From Silene latifolia (lineage: Eukaryota > Streptophyta > Magnoliopsida > Caryophyllales > Caryophyllaceae), in the NCBI RefSeq assembly GCF_048544455.1, contig NC_133538.1, forward strand, positions 45,089,969-45,153,968: DNA of 64,000 bases, written 5' to 3'. The notes beneath the pieces were generated by a model. It ran no database searches. It saw only the letters and a program-made list of their open reading frames with translations, and was not told where the DNA came from. Below are positions 11,259-22,151 of the stretch, piece after piece. How positions within the stretch are numbered: the stretch's first letter is position 1; the number at the start of each line of letters is the position of its first letter. Position numbers and translations under genes: made by a program.

Positions 11259-14200
11259 TTAACCTTCAACATTGCTATGTTCTATGACGTATTTTCCCAA
11301 CATGTCCCTTACCTCGTCTATATGTTGCGATTTGTACTACTGAAGTTCTTGTGGCGTGCTGATTACATACTGCGGAAAAAACAAAGACAAGACATTATTG
11401 TAACAACATATATACATCATTCAGCATAGCAACATCATGGTATAACAGCAAGCAAGACAACATCAGCTCTAATTTAAAAAAAAGTAATAAACACATTATT
11501 AAATTACTAACCTTTTCTGGAATAAGGATATATCTTCGCATAATAATCTCCAACATGAACCGACAAACTTAGTATCCACATTGTATGCTATCCGGCTGGC
11601 GAGGGACCTATTATTACATAAAAACAAAGAGACGAGAGAAGGCCCACATCAGAATCTTGCACTTTAGGTATTGTATTAGTATTAAACACAGATTTTTGCA
11701 CTTAAGGTATTGTATTTGAGCACGTACCCATGTTATCGTAATAAAAGTAGGGCCATCATCAGAATCTTTCATGGGTTGATCCTGCTCGTTAGCTCTTTTC
11801 TTCTCAAAGGCCTTTTTTTTTAAAAAAAAAAAAAAAGAAGTAGAAACTCATATTTTTGGGGCAAAAATGAGCTTTTTGCTATAAATAAAAATTGAAACTT
11901 AATGTTATTATAAATAAATCAGTATTATAAACTTACTTAATAATCAAGCCCTTAAAAGTCTCGCTTGGTTGTCCATGCAAAGAGTCCAACCAAAAAACTT
12001 TCTTCTTCGTCGGCATGATGGCTGCTAGCACCCAATGAGTCCTACATCAAGAGACATCATCATTATTAACAAGTACATATATTAGTTATGAAAATGCAAT
12101 TGTAGGGGGGAACGTAATATTAATTTGTTTATTACCCGTTTTCATTATAAGGGGCAAAAACCAACTTCTTAGTTGTCGCCAATTGCTGAGCAATATAATC
12201 TACCCGATCTTCTAACGAAAAAATCGTGATATCCTTAGATAAAACATAGGGGCACAAGAATCCGTATTGATCACATGGAATCTTGTTCTCGGGGATCACT
12301 CTCAATTTCAATATCCTACATTATTACGGTATTAATTCCGGTATTTAAAACACTATCTAGTAGTCAGAATATTAGAATATGAAATGATTTATTAAGAAAC
12401 TTACTTCATCCAAACAAATAGGTGTTGGACATCAATCTCGTCTAGGCCAGCCCAAATGGCTAGCATCTCCCATGACATAATTGCTTCGCGCTCAACCCCT
12501 ACAATATGCTCCTCGAGCGGAATAATTATCAATTGCTCGGTTGCTATGCGATTGCTAGCCTCCGAATGCAGTTTCCTCATCGTCACCGTTCTTACTTTTA
12601 GCATGTAATCCTTCCCAGAATATTTTGTGGAGTTTAAACTTCTAACATCTTTCAGTTCGGCGAAATAATGCTTCTTTGATTTTGTGCTACTACCACAAGC
12701 CTACACATGTAGATAATTAAAATAATAAAAAAATCCAAAGGTAACATTTCCTAGCTAGCTAGTTGGAGTAATAAAAATAAAAGAGTAGTTAACTAAATAC
12801 CTCATCAACCTGATGTTTCAATGATGAGGCAGTAGTAGCAGGTATGACTGGGGACTTAGGCTTATCCGTCTTTTTTGTCCCCTACAAAAAATTTCCATGC
12901 TTTTTAGAAATACAGAAAAAATATAAATAAAGGGAGGTTTTTTAAAAAAAATGGAGAAGTTAATTAAATACCTCATCAATTTGTTGTTTCGACGAGGTAG
13001 TTGGCATGTCTGGGGACTTAGGCTTATCCGCCTTAGCCGGCTTTTTTGTTCCCTACAAAAAATTTCCATGCTTTTTAGAAATACAGAAAAAATATAAATA
13101 AAGAGAGGTTTTTAAAAAAATGGAGAAGTTAATTAAATACCTCATCAAGTTGTTGTCTCGACGAGGTAGTTGGCATGTCTGGAGACTTAGGCTTATCCGC
13201 CTTAGCCGGCTTTTTTGTTCCCTACAAAAAATTTCCATGCTTTTTAGAAATACAGAAAAAATATAAATAAAGGGAGGTTTTTAAAAAAATGGAGAAGTTA
13301 ATTAAATACCTCATCAAGTGCTTTCGGCTGAGGTGGAGACGAACGAGCCAGGAAGATGTGAGATTCGGGCCATTGGATGAAACTTCCAACCGAATCTCCC
13401 AGAATGGTAATGTCGTCACGAACTGGGACGGGCATTTGAAAGTTTTCATGGCATGGAAAGACTTCAGTTATCTCCACTTTTCTATGATTCGGCAAAAGTT
13501 TTTCGCCATGAACAACCACTACGCTTTCATTTCTGATTTAGTGGGCACTTCTACGAGAGCCCGCCAACACGCACAATTGGTTTCTCGAATTTAGGGTCCG
13601 CAAGAATAACTACCCTCCCGTTTACGGCCAAGAATACACATACATTATTATATCCCAAAATTTAATAGAATTCATATAAATTTAACTAATTAAACACTTC
13701 ATGCATACCTTATCAAAACAGTGAACGACTTGAAGGGGATGTATACTTTAACTTTTCCATCGCGTCTTCTCAAGTTGCATCTCCTTTTCAGACTCATTAT
13801 TTACCTAATAAACTTAACCAATGGCACGATGTCAGAAGTTATAGCATTAGAGCTGGCAGGGAACACACCCCCTGATCTTTCCCAAAAAAAAAGAAAAGAA
13901 AAATAAGTATTAGGTACCTGATCGGCTTTAGTTGTTGCAACTTCAGAAGCATTAGGTACCTGATCTTTCTGTATCTCGTTGACCGATACTTCCTTCTCAT
14001 GTATTGCCAAGGTAGTAGTGTTCTCGGCCTCTTGACCAATCTGTTGTACCTTACCCCCTTTAATGACATCCTCCATCATCTTTAATTCTTCTTCAGAAGG
14101 CTTGCCTCCAGCATTCATCTTTAGTAGTACGGATGCCAATAACTGAACCTGCGTGCCAAGAATGTAATATTTCAGTAATTTGTATCCCAACAATAACATG

Positions 14201-15437
14201 TGCATTGAACTTAAATGAAAATAATAAAATAAATGGTACCGTGTCAGCCTTCTCAGCCTTAGTCTTCCTTTTCTTGTTTTTCGGGGCAGTTGTCCCATAA
14301 TATTTCGTTACTCCAACCTGTAACGGGATGCCCCTCAATCGACCTGGATGTTCGGGTCGACCGATCGCTCTAGCAAGAACGTCATCACGACCATTGGGAG
14401 TGAATTTCCCTTCTTCTACCTCCTTCAATACCTTGTCCTATAATATATTAAATAAACTTCAAATTATATTTGTGACTAAAATAATAAAGTTAGTAATGAA
14501 CTCGTCTTAATAAAATAATGCTTACTATGTTGGCCAACACTTCCTCATCATATTTGTCACGCGACTGGGATCCTTTAGGCGTGTGCCCTTCTTTATAAGT
14601 TACATGCCGATCCAAGTCGGTCACTTCCTTTGCCACCTACACATTAACATGGTAACAGTTATATATGTAAATGTGTATCAAGTCCAAGTGTGATTAAAAA
14701 AATAAAATCTCACAGGGGAATGCATGCTACTTGCGAGGTTGTCTTCTATCAATCTGTAACCGCCTCGAGAACCATAACATTTCCCCTTCTTGCATGAAAT
14801 GTTAGCACGATTTCTTCTGCTAACGGCTTTCAAATTATATAAAAGCGCAAGTAGATGAGATAATAAAAGATTATATAAAGAACTCATTAATTAAAAAAAT
14901 GATAGGTAAATCGTTAAAAGGTGAGGATATTTAACCTGAAACTCCTCACTAGTTCTCATCGCTTTGAAAAGATCCCATTGTTCCTGACTGATGGTGGGAC
15001 ACTTGTTTGCCGGTGGGCTCTTACGCATCTCCCCCGTTGCCTTGTCCACATACAACCAATCCCTAGCAACGTCACACTTCCACTGCCTTAAGACACCCCC
15101 TGCCTTCTGCATTAAATACTTATCATGGCATTCATCGGTAATATCAAAGGCTTCCTTTATATGAGCCAAGTATAACTCCCCCAATTTTGGATTCAAATTT
15201 CTAACATCATCTAAATGGATAGGCACAAACTGTCTTGTGCAACATCCAATCCAACTGGATAAAAAAACCCGCATTTGGACCAGTAGGGAAACCCTTCGAG
15301 CTCCATGTTATTTTAAGCGGCTCTTTAGCGGCTATAGCTGCAAGGGCTGCAGGGCACTTCGTACCACCCCTCTCACCAGTCTTATTATCATCCCTACGCT
15401 TATTATTCTTTTGACTTCTTTTCCGTTTTTCACCCAT
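11259..15437 (-). pseudogene. CACTA second gene: Ptta/En/Spm-type protein with a C-terminal Ulp1-like (C48) protease
   Basis: A multi-exon gene with visible GT-AG junctions, starting at MGEKRKRS. Recognised blocks in order are TKCPAALAAIAAKEPL, QWKCDVARDWLYVDKATGE with EQWDLFKAMRTSEEF, NRANISCKKGKCYGS, TYKEGHTPKGSQSRDKYDEE, and RPEHPGRLRGIPLQVGVTKY, typical of plant Ptta/En/Spm proteins. After a triplicated small exon come a Ulp1-like region with THWVLAAIMPTKKKVFWLDS (catalytic His and Asp) and QPDSIQCGY (catalytic Cys), then a tail with IDEVRDMLGKY. I see one frame change in the first exon near 15245 and two in-frame stops, one right after QCGY (about 11560) and one in the last exon. The gene is therefore broken. 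The protease could deconjugate SUMO-like proteins in related, intact copies. Confidence 0.8.
12800..13308 (-). repeat. Tandem triplication of an exon-intron unit, about 170 bp each
   Basis: The sequence beginning CCTCATC recurs at 12800, 12971, 13140 and 13309, so three units of 169-171 bp stand in tandem and a fourth begins. Each unit carries, on the minus strand, an exon reading DKPKSPDMPTTSSRQQLDE or a variant, ending in a GT donor, plus the same short intron. Repeated exons would lengthen a Lys/Pro/Ser-rich linker between the DNA-binding part and the protease part. Confidence 0.88.
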
Positions 15438-15924
15438 GATAATCCTAAAACCCATGAATGAAATAGTAAATGAACAACTTAACAACGTCATGCAGAGTAT
15501 TATCTAAAACCCTAAAGAGGAATGGAAATTTAAAACAACAGTTTGAGCTTCTAAAATCCTAAACCCTAATAAGAGGAATGAAGTAGATGATGCGGGATGA
15601 TAAAGATAACAAAGAAGACGAAAAACTAACAGATGCATGAAAAACAAAAAAGATGATTGTCTTAAAATCCTAATGACGAAACACAAAATTAAAGTGAACA
15701 TACATACCTGATGATGATGATGATAAAGAGAACGAGCAGGATGATAAGGCAAGGTAACAGAATCTGGGCGTCGAAAACTGGGCGACGGCCGGCAACGAGA
15801 ATGTAGAAAGCGGGGGAGAGAGAATAATAAACTCAGGATACCAACGGTTGAACTGATGTTGTGTGTGTTTGTGTGGTATGTTGTATGTGTTTGTAAATTA
15901 GTTTTTTATTAAGACAAACTATTG
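15438..15924 (-). promoter_or_regulatory. Upstream region of the CACTA Ulp1-type gene
   Basis: No gene. It holds a GTGTGTTTGTGTGGTATG-like T/G-rich stretch that resembles the matching position upstream of tnp2 (about 21120-21180), followed by the internal ACAACGG array. I infer that it is this gene's leader and promoter. Confidence 0.45.
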
Positions 15925-16245
15925 ACAACGGGTCCTCAAAACAAAACCGTTGTTATATGTTAACAACAACGGGTTAATAAAAGTCAACCGTTGTCATAAC
16001 TTTATTACAACGGTTAAAATATACCCGTTGTAATATATTTTCACCAAATTTGCGCCAAAATGAAATATGTCTAAAAAATCATTGACAACGGGTAGAGGTA
16101 CTACACCCGTTGTTGAAAATAATAACAACGGGTAATGTCACTATAACCGTTGTTGATAGTAATAACAACAGGTAATTTCAATATAACCGTTGTTGAAAGT
16201 ATTAACAACGGATAATTTCAATATAACCGTTGTTATTGTTTAACA
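15925..16245. repeat. Internal ACAACGG array in the middle of the CACTA
   Basis: About twelve ACAACGG / CCGTTGT units in alternating orientation, the same unit as in both termini, but placed between the two genes. No CACTA terminus or 3-bp duplication is visible here, so it is not an obvious nested element. Confidence 0.85.
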
Positions 16246-16600
16246 CTTTTTTTTTTAAATTAATGTAATTCCATTACAGTCCAAACCTGTAACAATACAT
16301 ACTGTAACAGCAGAAGCACTATATAATGCAACATTATTCAGCAATTTCAACAACAGCATCCACATCTAACAATAAGATCAAGAAAATAAGACAACACCAG
16401 CATGCATGCATACTGCATATCTACAGGATTTACCATGCCATGCAAATTTGGGAATCTTTAACAATGACCATTGGTTCTATTGGCTTTTTAAAGCTACCAA
16501 AAGCTAAAGATATACAACACATCTCAAACTTGCTATAAATTCAGAAAAGAGGCATCCCATTAGCTCCCCACAACTCACAAATAAATTAAACCATCAAATT
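16246..16600. other. Spacer inside the CACTA
   Basis: AT-rich, with CAACAGCA-like simple sequence similar to that at 11050-11160 beside the left end. No gene is seen. Confidence 0.45.
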
Positions 16601-17100
16601 ACTGGTCTGAAAATGACTCAAAATGTTGGTCTTCCATATCACTGTGTCTTGATGAATGCCCCAGGCCACATAGATATAGACAATGGAAAATTTGTTGCCA
16701 GGAGCTTTAATCCTTTGAGGAATAAGCTTATTGAGCTGGGATACTCGGTCAGCAAAGTTAAGCCACAATGGGGGGCCATGGGGATTCAAAGGGAGTCTAC
16801 TCATTTAGTTTGGAACATCACCTACACATGCAGAATCAACATTTAAGCTTGACATGATGTTTCAACTCAGAAGCCATGGCAGGAACGACTGGAATGCTCC
16901 GAATAGGTCAACACTCGAACCATACCTCTGGGTAGCCACAGACTCGGATGCTGAGCTTCTGAAGAATACCGTGGACTATGTCCTAGTGCCGTATGCGACC
17001 ATCATTGATGGGCAGCAGTCGGCCAGGTCATAAATCGTCGATGCCTACAACCAGGTTGTGGCTGTTTTCAAAGTAATGTACCCCTATAACCCCTACAAAA
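16601..17100 (+). pseudogene. Unrecognised protein-like fragment carried by the CACTA
   Basis: Opposite in strand to the CACTA genes. One frame reads NVGLPYHCVLMNAPGHIDID and IELGYSVSKVKPQWGAMG. A second frame, starting about 16846, reads SHGRNDWNAPNRSTLEPYLW and then VATDSDAELLKNTVDYVLVP. The composition is more like real protein than the AT-rich surroundings, and base composition is less AT-rich than either side. I do not recognise the family. It may be a host gene piece taken up by the transposon (CACTA elements are known to do this), in at least two frames and with an in-frame stop near 17030. Confidence 0.4.
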
Positions 17101-17351
17101 TGTGTCCGTGTCTGTGGCTGAAACTTCCAAGCAACGTCGTGTGTTATTTGTTGAGTGTCAAACTGTGTGTGTCTATATTCGCCTATCATAAGCAGTGTCG
17201 TGGGCCTGTATGAAAAGGCAACTTAAATAAAGATAATGTGCAACCTTGTGGTCTTGTAAGATTTCCAGTACGTTTGTATTAAATATGCAGTTCCTTCTAC
17301 TAATTTGTTCAGTGGAGATAGTTATTTAAAAAAAATAAAAAAAAAAAAGGA

Positions 17352-17353
<2 letters not shown>

Positions 17354-17424
<71 letters not shown>
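17354..17424. repeat. (TA)n microsatellite
   Basis: About 70 bases of uninterrupted TA dinucleotide, bordered by A-rich tracts. Length is likely variable between individuals. Confidence 0.95.
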
Positions 17425-17426
<2 letters not shown>

Positions 17427-17525
17427 AAAAATAAAAATAAAAATAAAAGCTACTATTTCATTATAAGATACAGTGGGTAGATCATATGAGAACAGAGGAA
17501 GTAATAACTTACATTATGGACCATC

Positions 17526-20500
17526 TCAGGATCGGGGACGTTTCTTGGATGTCATAGTTTCTTCGTTAACCCAAATACCTTCACCATGGTCATCACGCAT
17601 ATAGATGATTTCAGTGTCCTCATGATCATTGTCAACATCGTCAAAATAAGATGTAGTGGTAGAGTGATCTATTCCCTCAAAAACGACATCTTGATCATCA
17701 TCACCGTTATCGGATGGACTACTCCTTCTACTCCTTATAGACAGTACAACAGACCACTTCTTATCCATAGGATCGGTGATATAGAACACTTGTTTAGCTT
17801 GGGATGCCATTATGAAAGGATCATCCTTATTATTGCCAACCTTACTCAGATTGACCAACGTAAATCCCATCTTATCCTTTCGGACACAATGGATGTTGTT
17901 ATCAACCCAGTTACATCGAAACAAAGGCATTATTAAATCAATGTAATCTATTATCAATATTTCTTGAATAACACCATAATAAAGGCATTTTCCCCAAATA
18001 GGCTTTTTATCTTTTGAAGTAGCAAAGTGCATTGCCTCAAATTCAGAACTCACACCACTATTTTGCATTGTGCTCAACTCATCTTGCTCGCGGGTGTAAA
18101 AAGTATATCCATTAATGGCAAAATTTCTGTAAAAGGTGACCATGGCATTTGGACCTAAACCAAGACGTAGTAACCTAGGAGAGATGTCATCACCAGTTTG
18201 ATTCGTACACTCTAAGACAATATTCCTAAACCACTCTGCAAACGTCTTCGTATGCTCGTTTGCAATCCACTTCTCGGTCTTGTTTGGATGATCGTATTTG
18301 AGCTCATCTTTGTGTTGTTGAATATAAGGTTGCACCTCATCTTCGTTGTTTAGCACATAAGTATGTGCTAAATGCAACATTTCACGTGTCACAATTTTTT
18401 CAACCCGGCCCCTAATACCTTTTCCGATCATCCAGTCACTATGACGATTCTTAGGAACGCCAATCAACTCCTCAGGGGAGAGATGAGCGTAACAATATGA
18501 AAGAGCTTCATCTAAAATAGCGCGTTCAGCAATACAACCTTCCGGACGATACCGATTAGATGTATAGTCCTTGTAGACTTTCATCAATCTTTCGAAAGGA
18601 TACTGGTATCTCAAGTACACGGGCCCAAGGTACAAAATCTCCCTAACCAAGTGAATGGTGAGATGAATCATGATAGTGAAGAAAGAGGGTGGAAAATACA
18701 TTTCCAACTGACAAAGAGAGGTTACAACGAGGTCCTGCAATGAATCCGCGTCATCAGGATCGATGACTTTCTCGCATATGGACTGGAAGAAGAGACAGAA
18801 TCTAGTTATAGCATATCTTACCTTTTCAGGTAAAATGGAACGAATAGCCACAGGTAGTAATTGTTGCATCAAAGTGTGACAATCATGTGACTTTACCCGG
18901 TGCGTTTTAGGTCTTGCATCGACACTAGGCTTTTGATGTTCGACGAATAACCATGTGGCACTTTAATTCCATTCAAACATGCACAGAACTCTTTTTTCTC
19001 ATTCCGTGAAAGGGTATAAGCTGCTGGCGGTAAAAATGTACGATTACCTCTCTTCTGTGGTGCCAATTCTAGCCTAATACCCATCATTTTCATATCTTCC
19101 CTAGCTGCGGCGTTATCCTTTGTTTTACCGCGAACATTCAGAAGGGTATTGATAATATTATCACAGACATTTTTCTCAATGTGCATGAAATCGAGGCAAT
19201 GCCTCGACCTCCAGTCGTGCCAATATGGAAGTTTATCAAAAAATATGGATCTTTTCTTATACCTACGAGTAGACAATTTAGAGCCGCTCTTCTTCCCATA
19301 ATCTATCTCAATATGCTTTACTTTCTGATAAACTTCATGCCCACTCAAAATTCTAGAAGGTTGACGAAGTTCTTGTCTTCCATTGAATGCTTTCTGCATC
19401 TTGCGATAACAATGGTCATGATACAAGAACCTCCTATTTCTCATATACACATACTTACGAGAAGATTTCAAGTATTCAGACTCGATATCCTCCCCACACA
19501 ATGGACAAGCCTCTTTCCCATGAACTGTGTGCCCATAAAGGTCGCCATAAGCCAGATAGTCAGATATTGTACACAATAAAATCGCTCTCAAATTGAAAGT
19601 TTCGTTCTTATATGCATCAAATACTTCTATCCCACAACAATCGCAAATCATCTAGAAGAGGTTCCAAATAGACATCTATACCATTTCCAGGTTGTTTAGG
19701 GCCGAAAATTAACAACTACAACATCAAATACTTTCTTTTCATGCACACATATGGAGGTCAGTTATAAATAGCCAACACTACTGGTCAAGTACTATGTCGG
19801 CTAATCATGTTTCCGTGTGGGTTCATTCCATCAGTGGACAGCGCTAGACGTAAGTTTCTAGGTTCATTGCCTAACTCGGGATACTTAACGTCGAACAATT
19901 TCCATTACATACCATCTACCGGGTGTCTTAGCTTTCCATCATTTATTATTCCTGTTTCATGCCAAGTTAACATTTTTGAATCATCGGGATTCGCAAAAAT
20001 CCTTATGACTCTTGGTATCAATGGAAAATACCACAACACCTTAGTCGGGATCCCTTCCTTATCCTTATAACGCAACTCCAAACATTTAGGGCAATTGGTT
20101 AATTTTTGATATAATTTCCGATACAATATGCAATCATTTGGACATGCATGTATTTTCTCATATTTCATATCCACTCCTCTTATTATTTTTTTCGCCTCAT
20201 ATGTCTTAACAAGTAGAACATTACCATCTGGAAGCAACTCCTTTATCAAGGCTAAAAGACTAGTGAAACACGTGTCACTCACCCTATTTGCCCCCTTGAT
20301 ATTATACAACTTCACCACAGCCGACATTTTTGTGAACTTACAACCAGGATACAGAGGTGCTTCAGACTCACACAACTTCTCATACATGTTGTTAAGGTCA
20401 TCCCAATTAATAGTGTCATCACCTACATCTTCAAAAGCATTCGACTCATCATCATTCTCTTCATTATCTATAGACCCAACATTCAACTTCTCTGTTTCCA

Positions 20501-20819
20501 ACTCAAAAAACTCGGCAAACTCGGGATCATCAGTTGGCCTTTCGAGTACCTCAACATCATCTTCTTCAAAGCTATTCTCGTCCTCTAATGGTTCCCCATG
20601 AAAAATCCAACGTGTATAGGATCGACTAAATCTCCACTTTTCTAGGTGTATTTTAACGTCCGGAAAAGCCATATACCTAATATTACCACATCTTTCACAA
20701 GGACATGCAATACTAGAAGAACCTTTCAAATTGTTCGAAACGACTTCATAAAATTCAGCTAAACCATCCTTATAGTTGCGGTCACTCATATTTGCATCAA
20801 TTATCCAAGTTCGAGTCAT
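17526..20819 (-). pseudogene. CACTA transposase (TNP2 type)
   Basis: The start at MTRTWIIDANMSDRNY is chosen because the same start is kept in the related copy at 60708. Domains in order: the transposase-associated N-terminal domain (CPCERCG zinc-binding motif, residues about 10-75), an acidic linker, the Transposase_21 region (LIRELLPDG-like, CPNDC, CPKC, YFPLIPRVIRIFANPDDSKM, LSTDGMNPHG, HTVHGKEACPLC), then DUF4218 (CLDFMHIEKNVCDNI, LPVAIRSILPEKVR) and DUF4216 (WGKCLYYGVIQE, RCNWVD, VFYITDPMDKKW). It would cut the element's CACTA ends in the nucleus. I see a premature stop after the HPVDGM block near 19903, further stops before 19651, and a one-base loss near 18890 compared with the other copy. 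No intron is needed. Confidence 0.9.
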
Positions 20820-21224
20820 TTTTCTACATTCGTAATATATAGGCAACTAATTCAGAAAATCCAATAATAGGCAAACAAATAAACGAAATTCAGGAAAGCA
20901 ATTAAGCTAAATTATCAACAAATTAGATAATAACCCAAAAAATTCACAAATTCAAAAATTATCGACATTCATAGGCCGGAAAATTGAACATACAATCCTA
21001 TATCTATAAGCGTTGCTAAGAAATATATATACCTGATTGATAAACACGATGAGGGAGAGAAGACGGTGACAACAGTGACGGAGATGAAGACAGAGGGACG
21101 ATCAGGGAGGAATGGAGGATGATAATAGTGTATAGTAGCAGTATTAGCTTGTGTTTGTGTTTTGTAGCATATAACAGAATAAAGAAATCTGTTGTTCTTA
21201 AGATTTGCATAACATTATTAACAA
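20820..21224 (-). promoter_or_regulatory. Leader and promoter region of tnp2
   Basis: No gene. The minus strand shows a TATATATATTTCTTAGC stretch near 21020 and a T/C-rich tract. The same layout, with near-identical bases, precedes the tnp2 start at 60708. Confidence 0.5.
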
Positions 21225-21535
21225 CGGGTATTCAGTCTACAACCGTTGTTACAACCTAATAAAAACGGGTTCTAAAAAAACCGTTGTAATTACTTTTCCC
21301 TAATTTTGCGCCAAATTATTAACAACGGTTAAAATGTATTACAGATTCAACCGTTGTTATTAGTTTTTATATTAACAACGGTTTTTAAAGTATGACCCGT
21401 TGTTAAAACCAATAACAACGGTTAACAACATAGAACCGTTGTAATTAAGTTTGGTAAAATTCGCGCCATCCATTCTACAACGTCTTATGGTGATTTTCGT
21501 GAATAAGCGTTATTAAAGGACCGTTGTAGTTGCCT
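21225..21535. repeat. Right subterminal repeat array of the CACTA
   Basis: ACAACGG / CCGTTGT units in alternating orientation. On the minus strand the sequence closely matches the start of the second CACTA at 60049-60370. Confidence 0.9.
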
Positions 21536-21550
21536 GTATTTGTAGTAGTG

Positions 21551-21673
21551 TATGGAAAGAAAAGCTATGTTAACTATGCTAAACTAGGAAAGTATTTACT
21601 AAAAATATACAAGGGAAATGAAATTACATATGCATGAATAAATCTAAGGGTTCGAAGTGTGCGGATCATTACA
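21551..21673 (-). repeat. 3' LTR of the gag-protease Ty3 element, remaining part
   Basis: It continues the LTR after the CACTA insertion (TATGGAAAGAAAAGC in both LTRs) and ends at ATTACA next to a purine tract on the minus strand (AGGTGGGTGAGAG). Confidence 0.9.
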
Positions 21674-22151
21674 CTCTCACCCACCTAATCTGTTGCCGCC
21701 CTCGGCAACACAAAAATCTTGAATGGTGCTTCTGTGAGACATCCACGGTGAGCTGTGGCCGTCCATGCTGCATTGAGGTTTGGCTTTCTCTTGAGTCCGG
21801 CTTGTAGATACTTCTCGGTCCACACCATGATCGGATTCATCGTCCCTTCAATAATAGATTGCATTTCCTTGACGGTGAGACTCCCGAACATCATGTCCTC
21901 CAAGTTTATCACTTGCCTGTGGTCATTCTGGGAGTCCAAGTCCTCGTTGCTCGAGTGGAAACTTCACGAGATCGTTCCAGGTGCTGGCTCCGGCGCAACT
22001 TCACCTTGTCTATCACCACTTCAGTACCTGCATTCAAGGGTAAGTGAGTTCTCCAGGATGCCGAATCAGCACTTCCGCGCGGCCCCCTGATGGTACGAGG
22101 CCTTCTTGTTTGGGTCGACTGACCCTCAAACCAGGACGTCGATTCAGCACA
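21674..22151 (-). other. 3' internal part of the small Ty3 element
   Basis: Lies between protease and LTR. No pol domain was recognised. This confirms that pol is absent rather than merely unread. Confidence 0.65.

Larger units (their letters stand above)
10534..21550 (-). mobile_element. CACTA (En/Spm) transposon, 11.0 kb, tnp2 plus Ulp1-type gene
   Basis: The ends are CACTACTACAGATACA and, inverted, CACTACTACAAATACA. A 3-bp duplication TAT flanks it (10531-10533 and 21551-21553). The other LTR copy shows the uninterrupted site CTATTTATGGAAAG, proving both the ends and the duplication. Subterminal regions are packed with ACAACGG / CCGTTGT repeats in both orientations. Two genes lie on the minus strand, tnp2 (17526-20819) and a spliced gene with a Ulp1-like C-terminus (11259-15437). 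A third ACAACGG array sits between them. Both genes carry breaks, so the element is probably not autonomous now. A close relative starts at 60049. Confidence 0.95.

Noticed and set aside
15925-16245. Nested CACTA boundary
   Set aside because: No CACTA terminus and no 3-bp duplication found beside the array.
17586-17936. Plus-strand frame opposite tnp2, and similar frames at 19181-19579, 20128-20601, 60926-61408 and 63592-63957
   Set aside because: These are antisense shadows of the transposase. They recur in both CACTA copies only because the coding strand is conserved.
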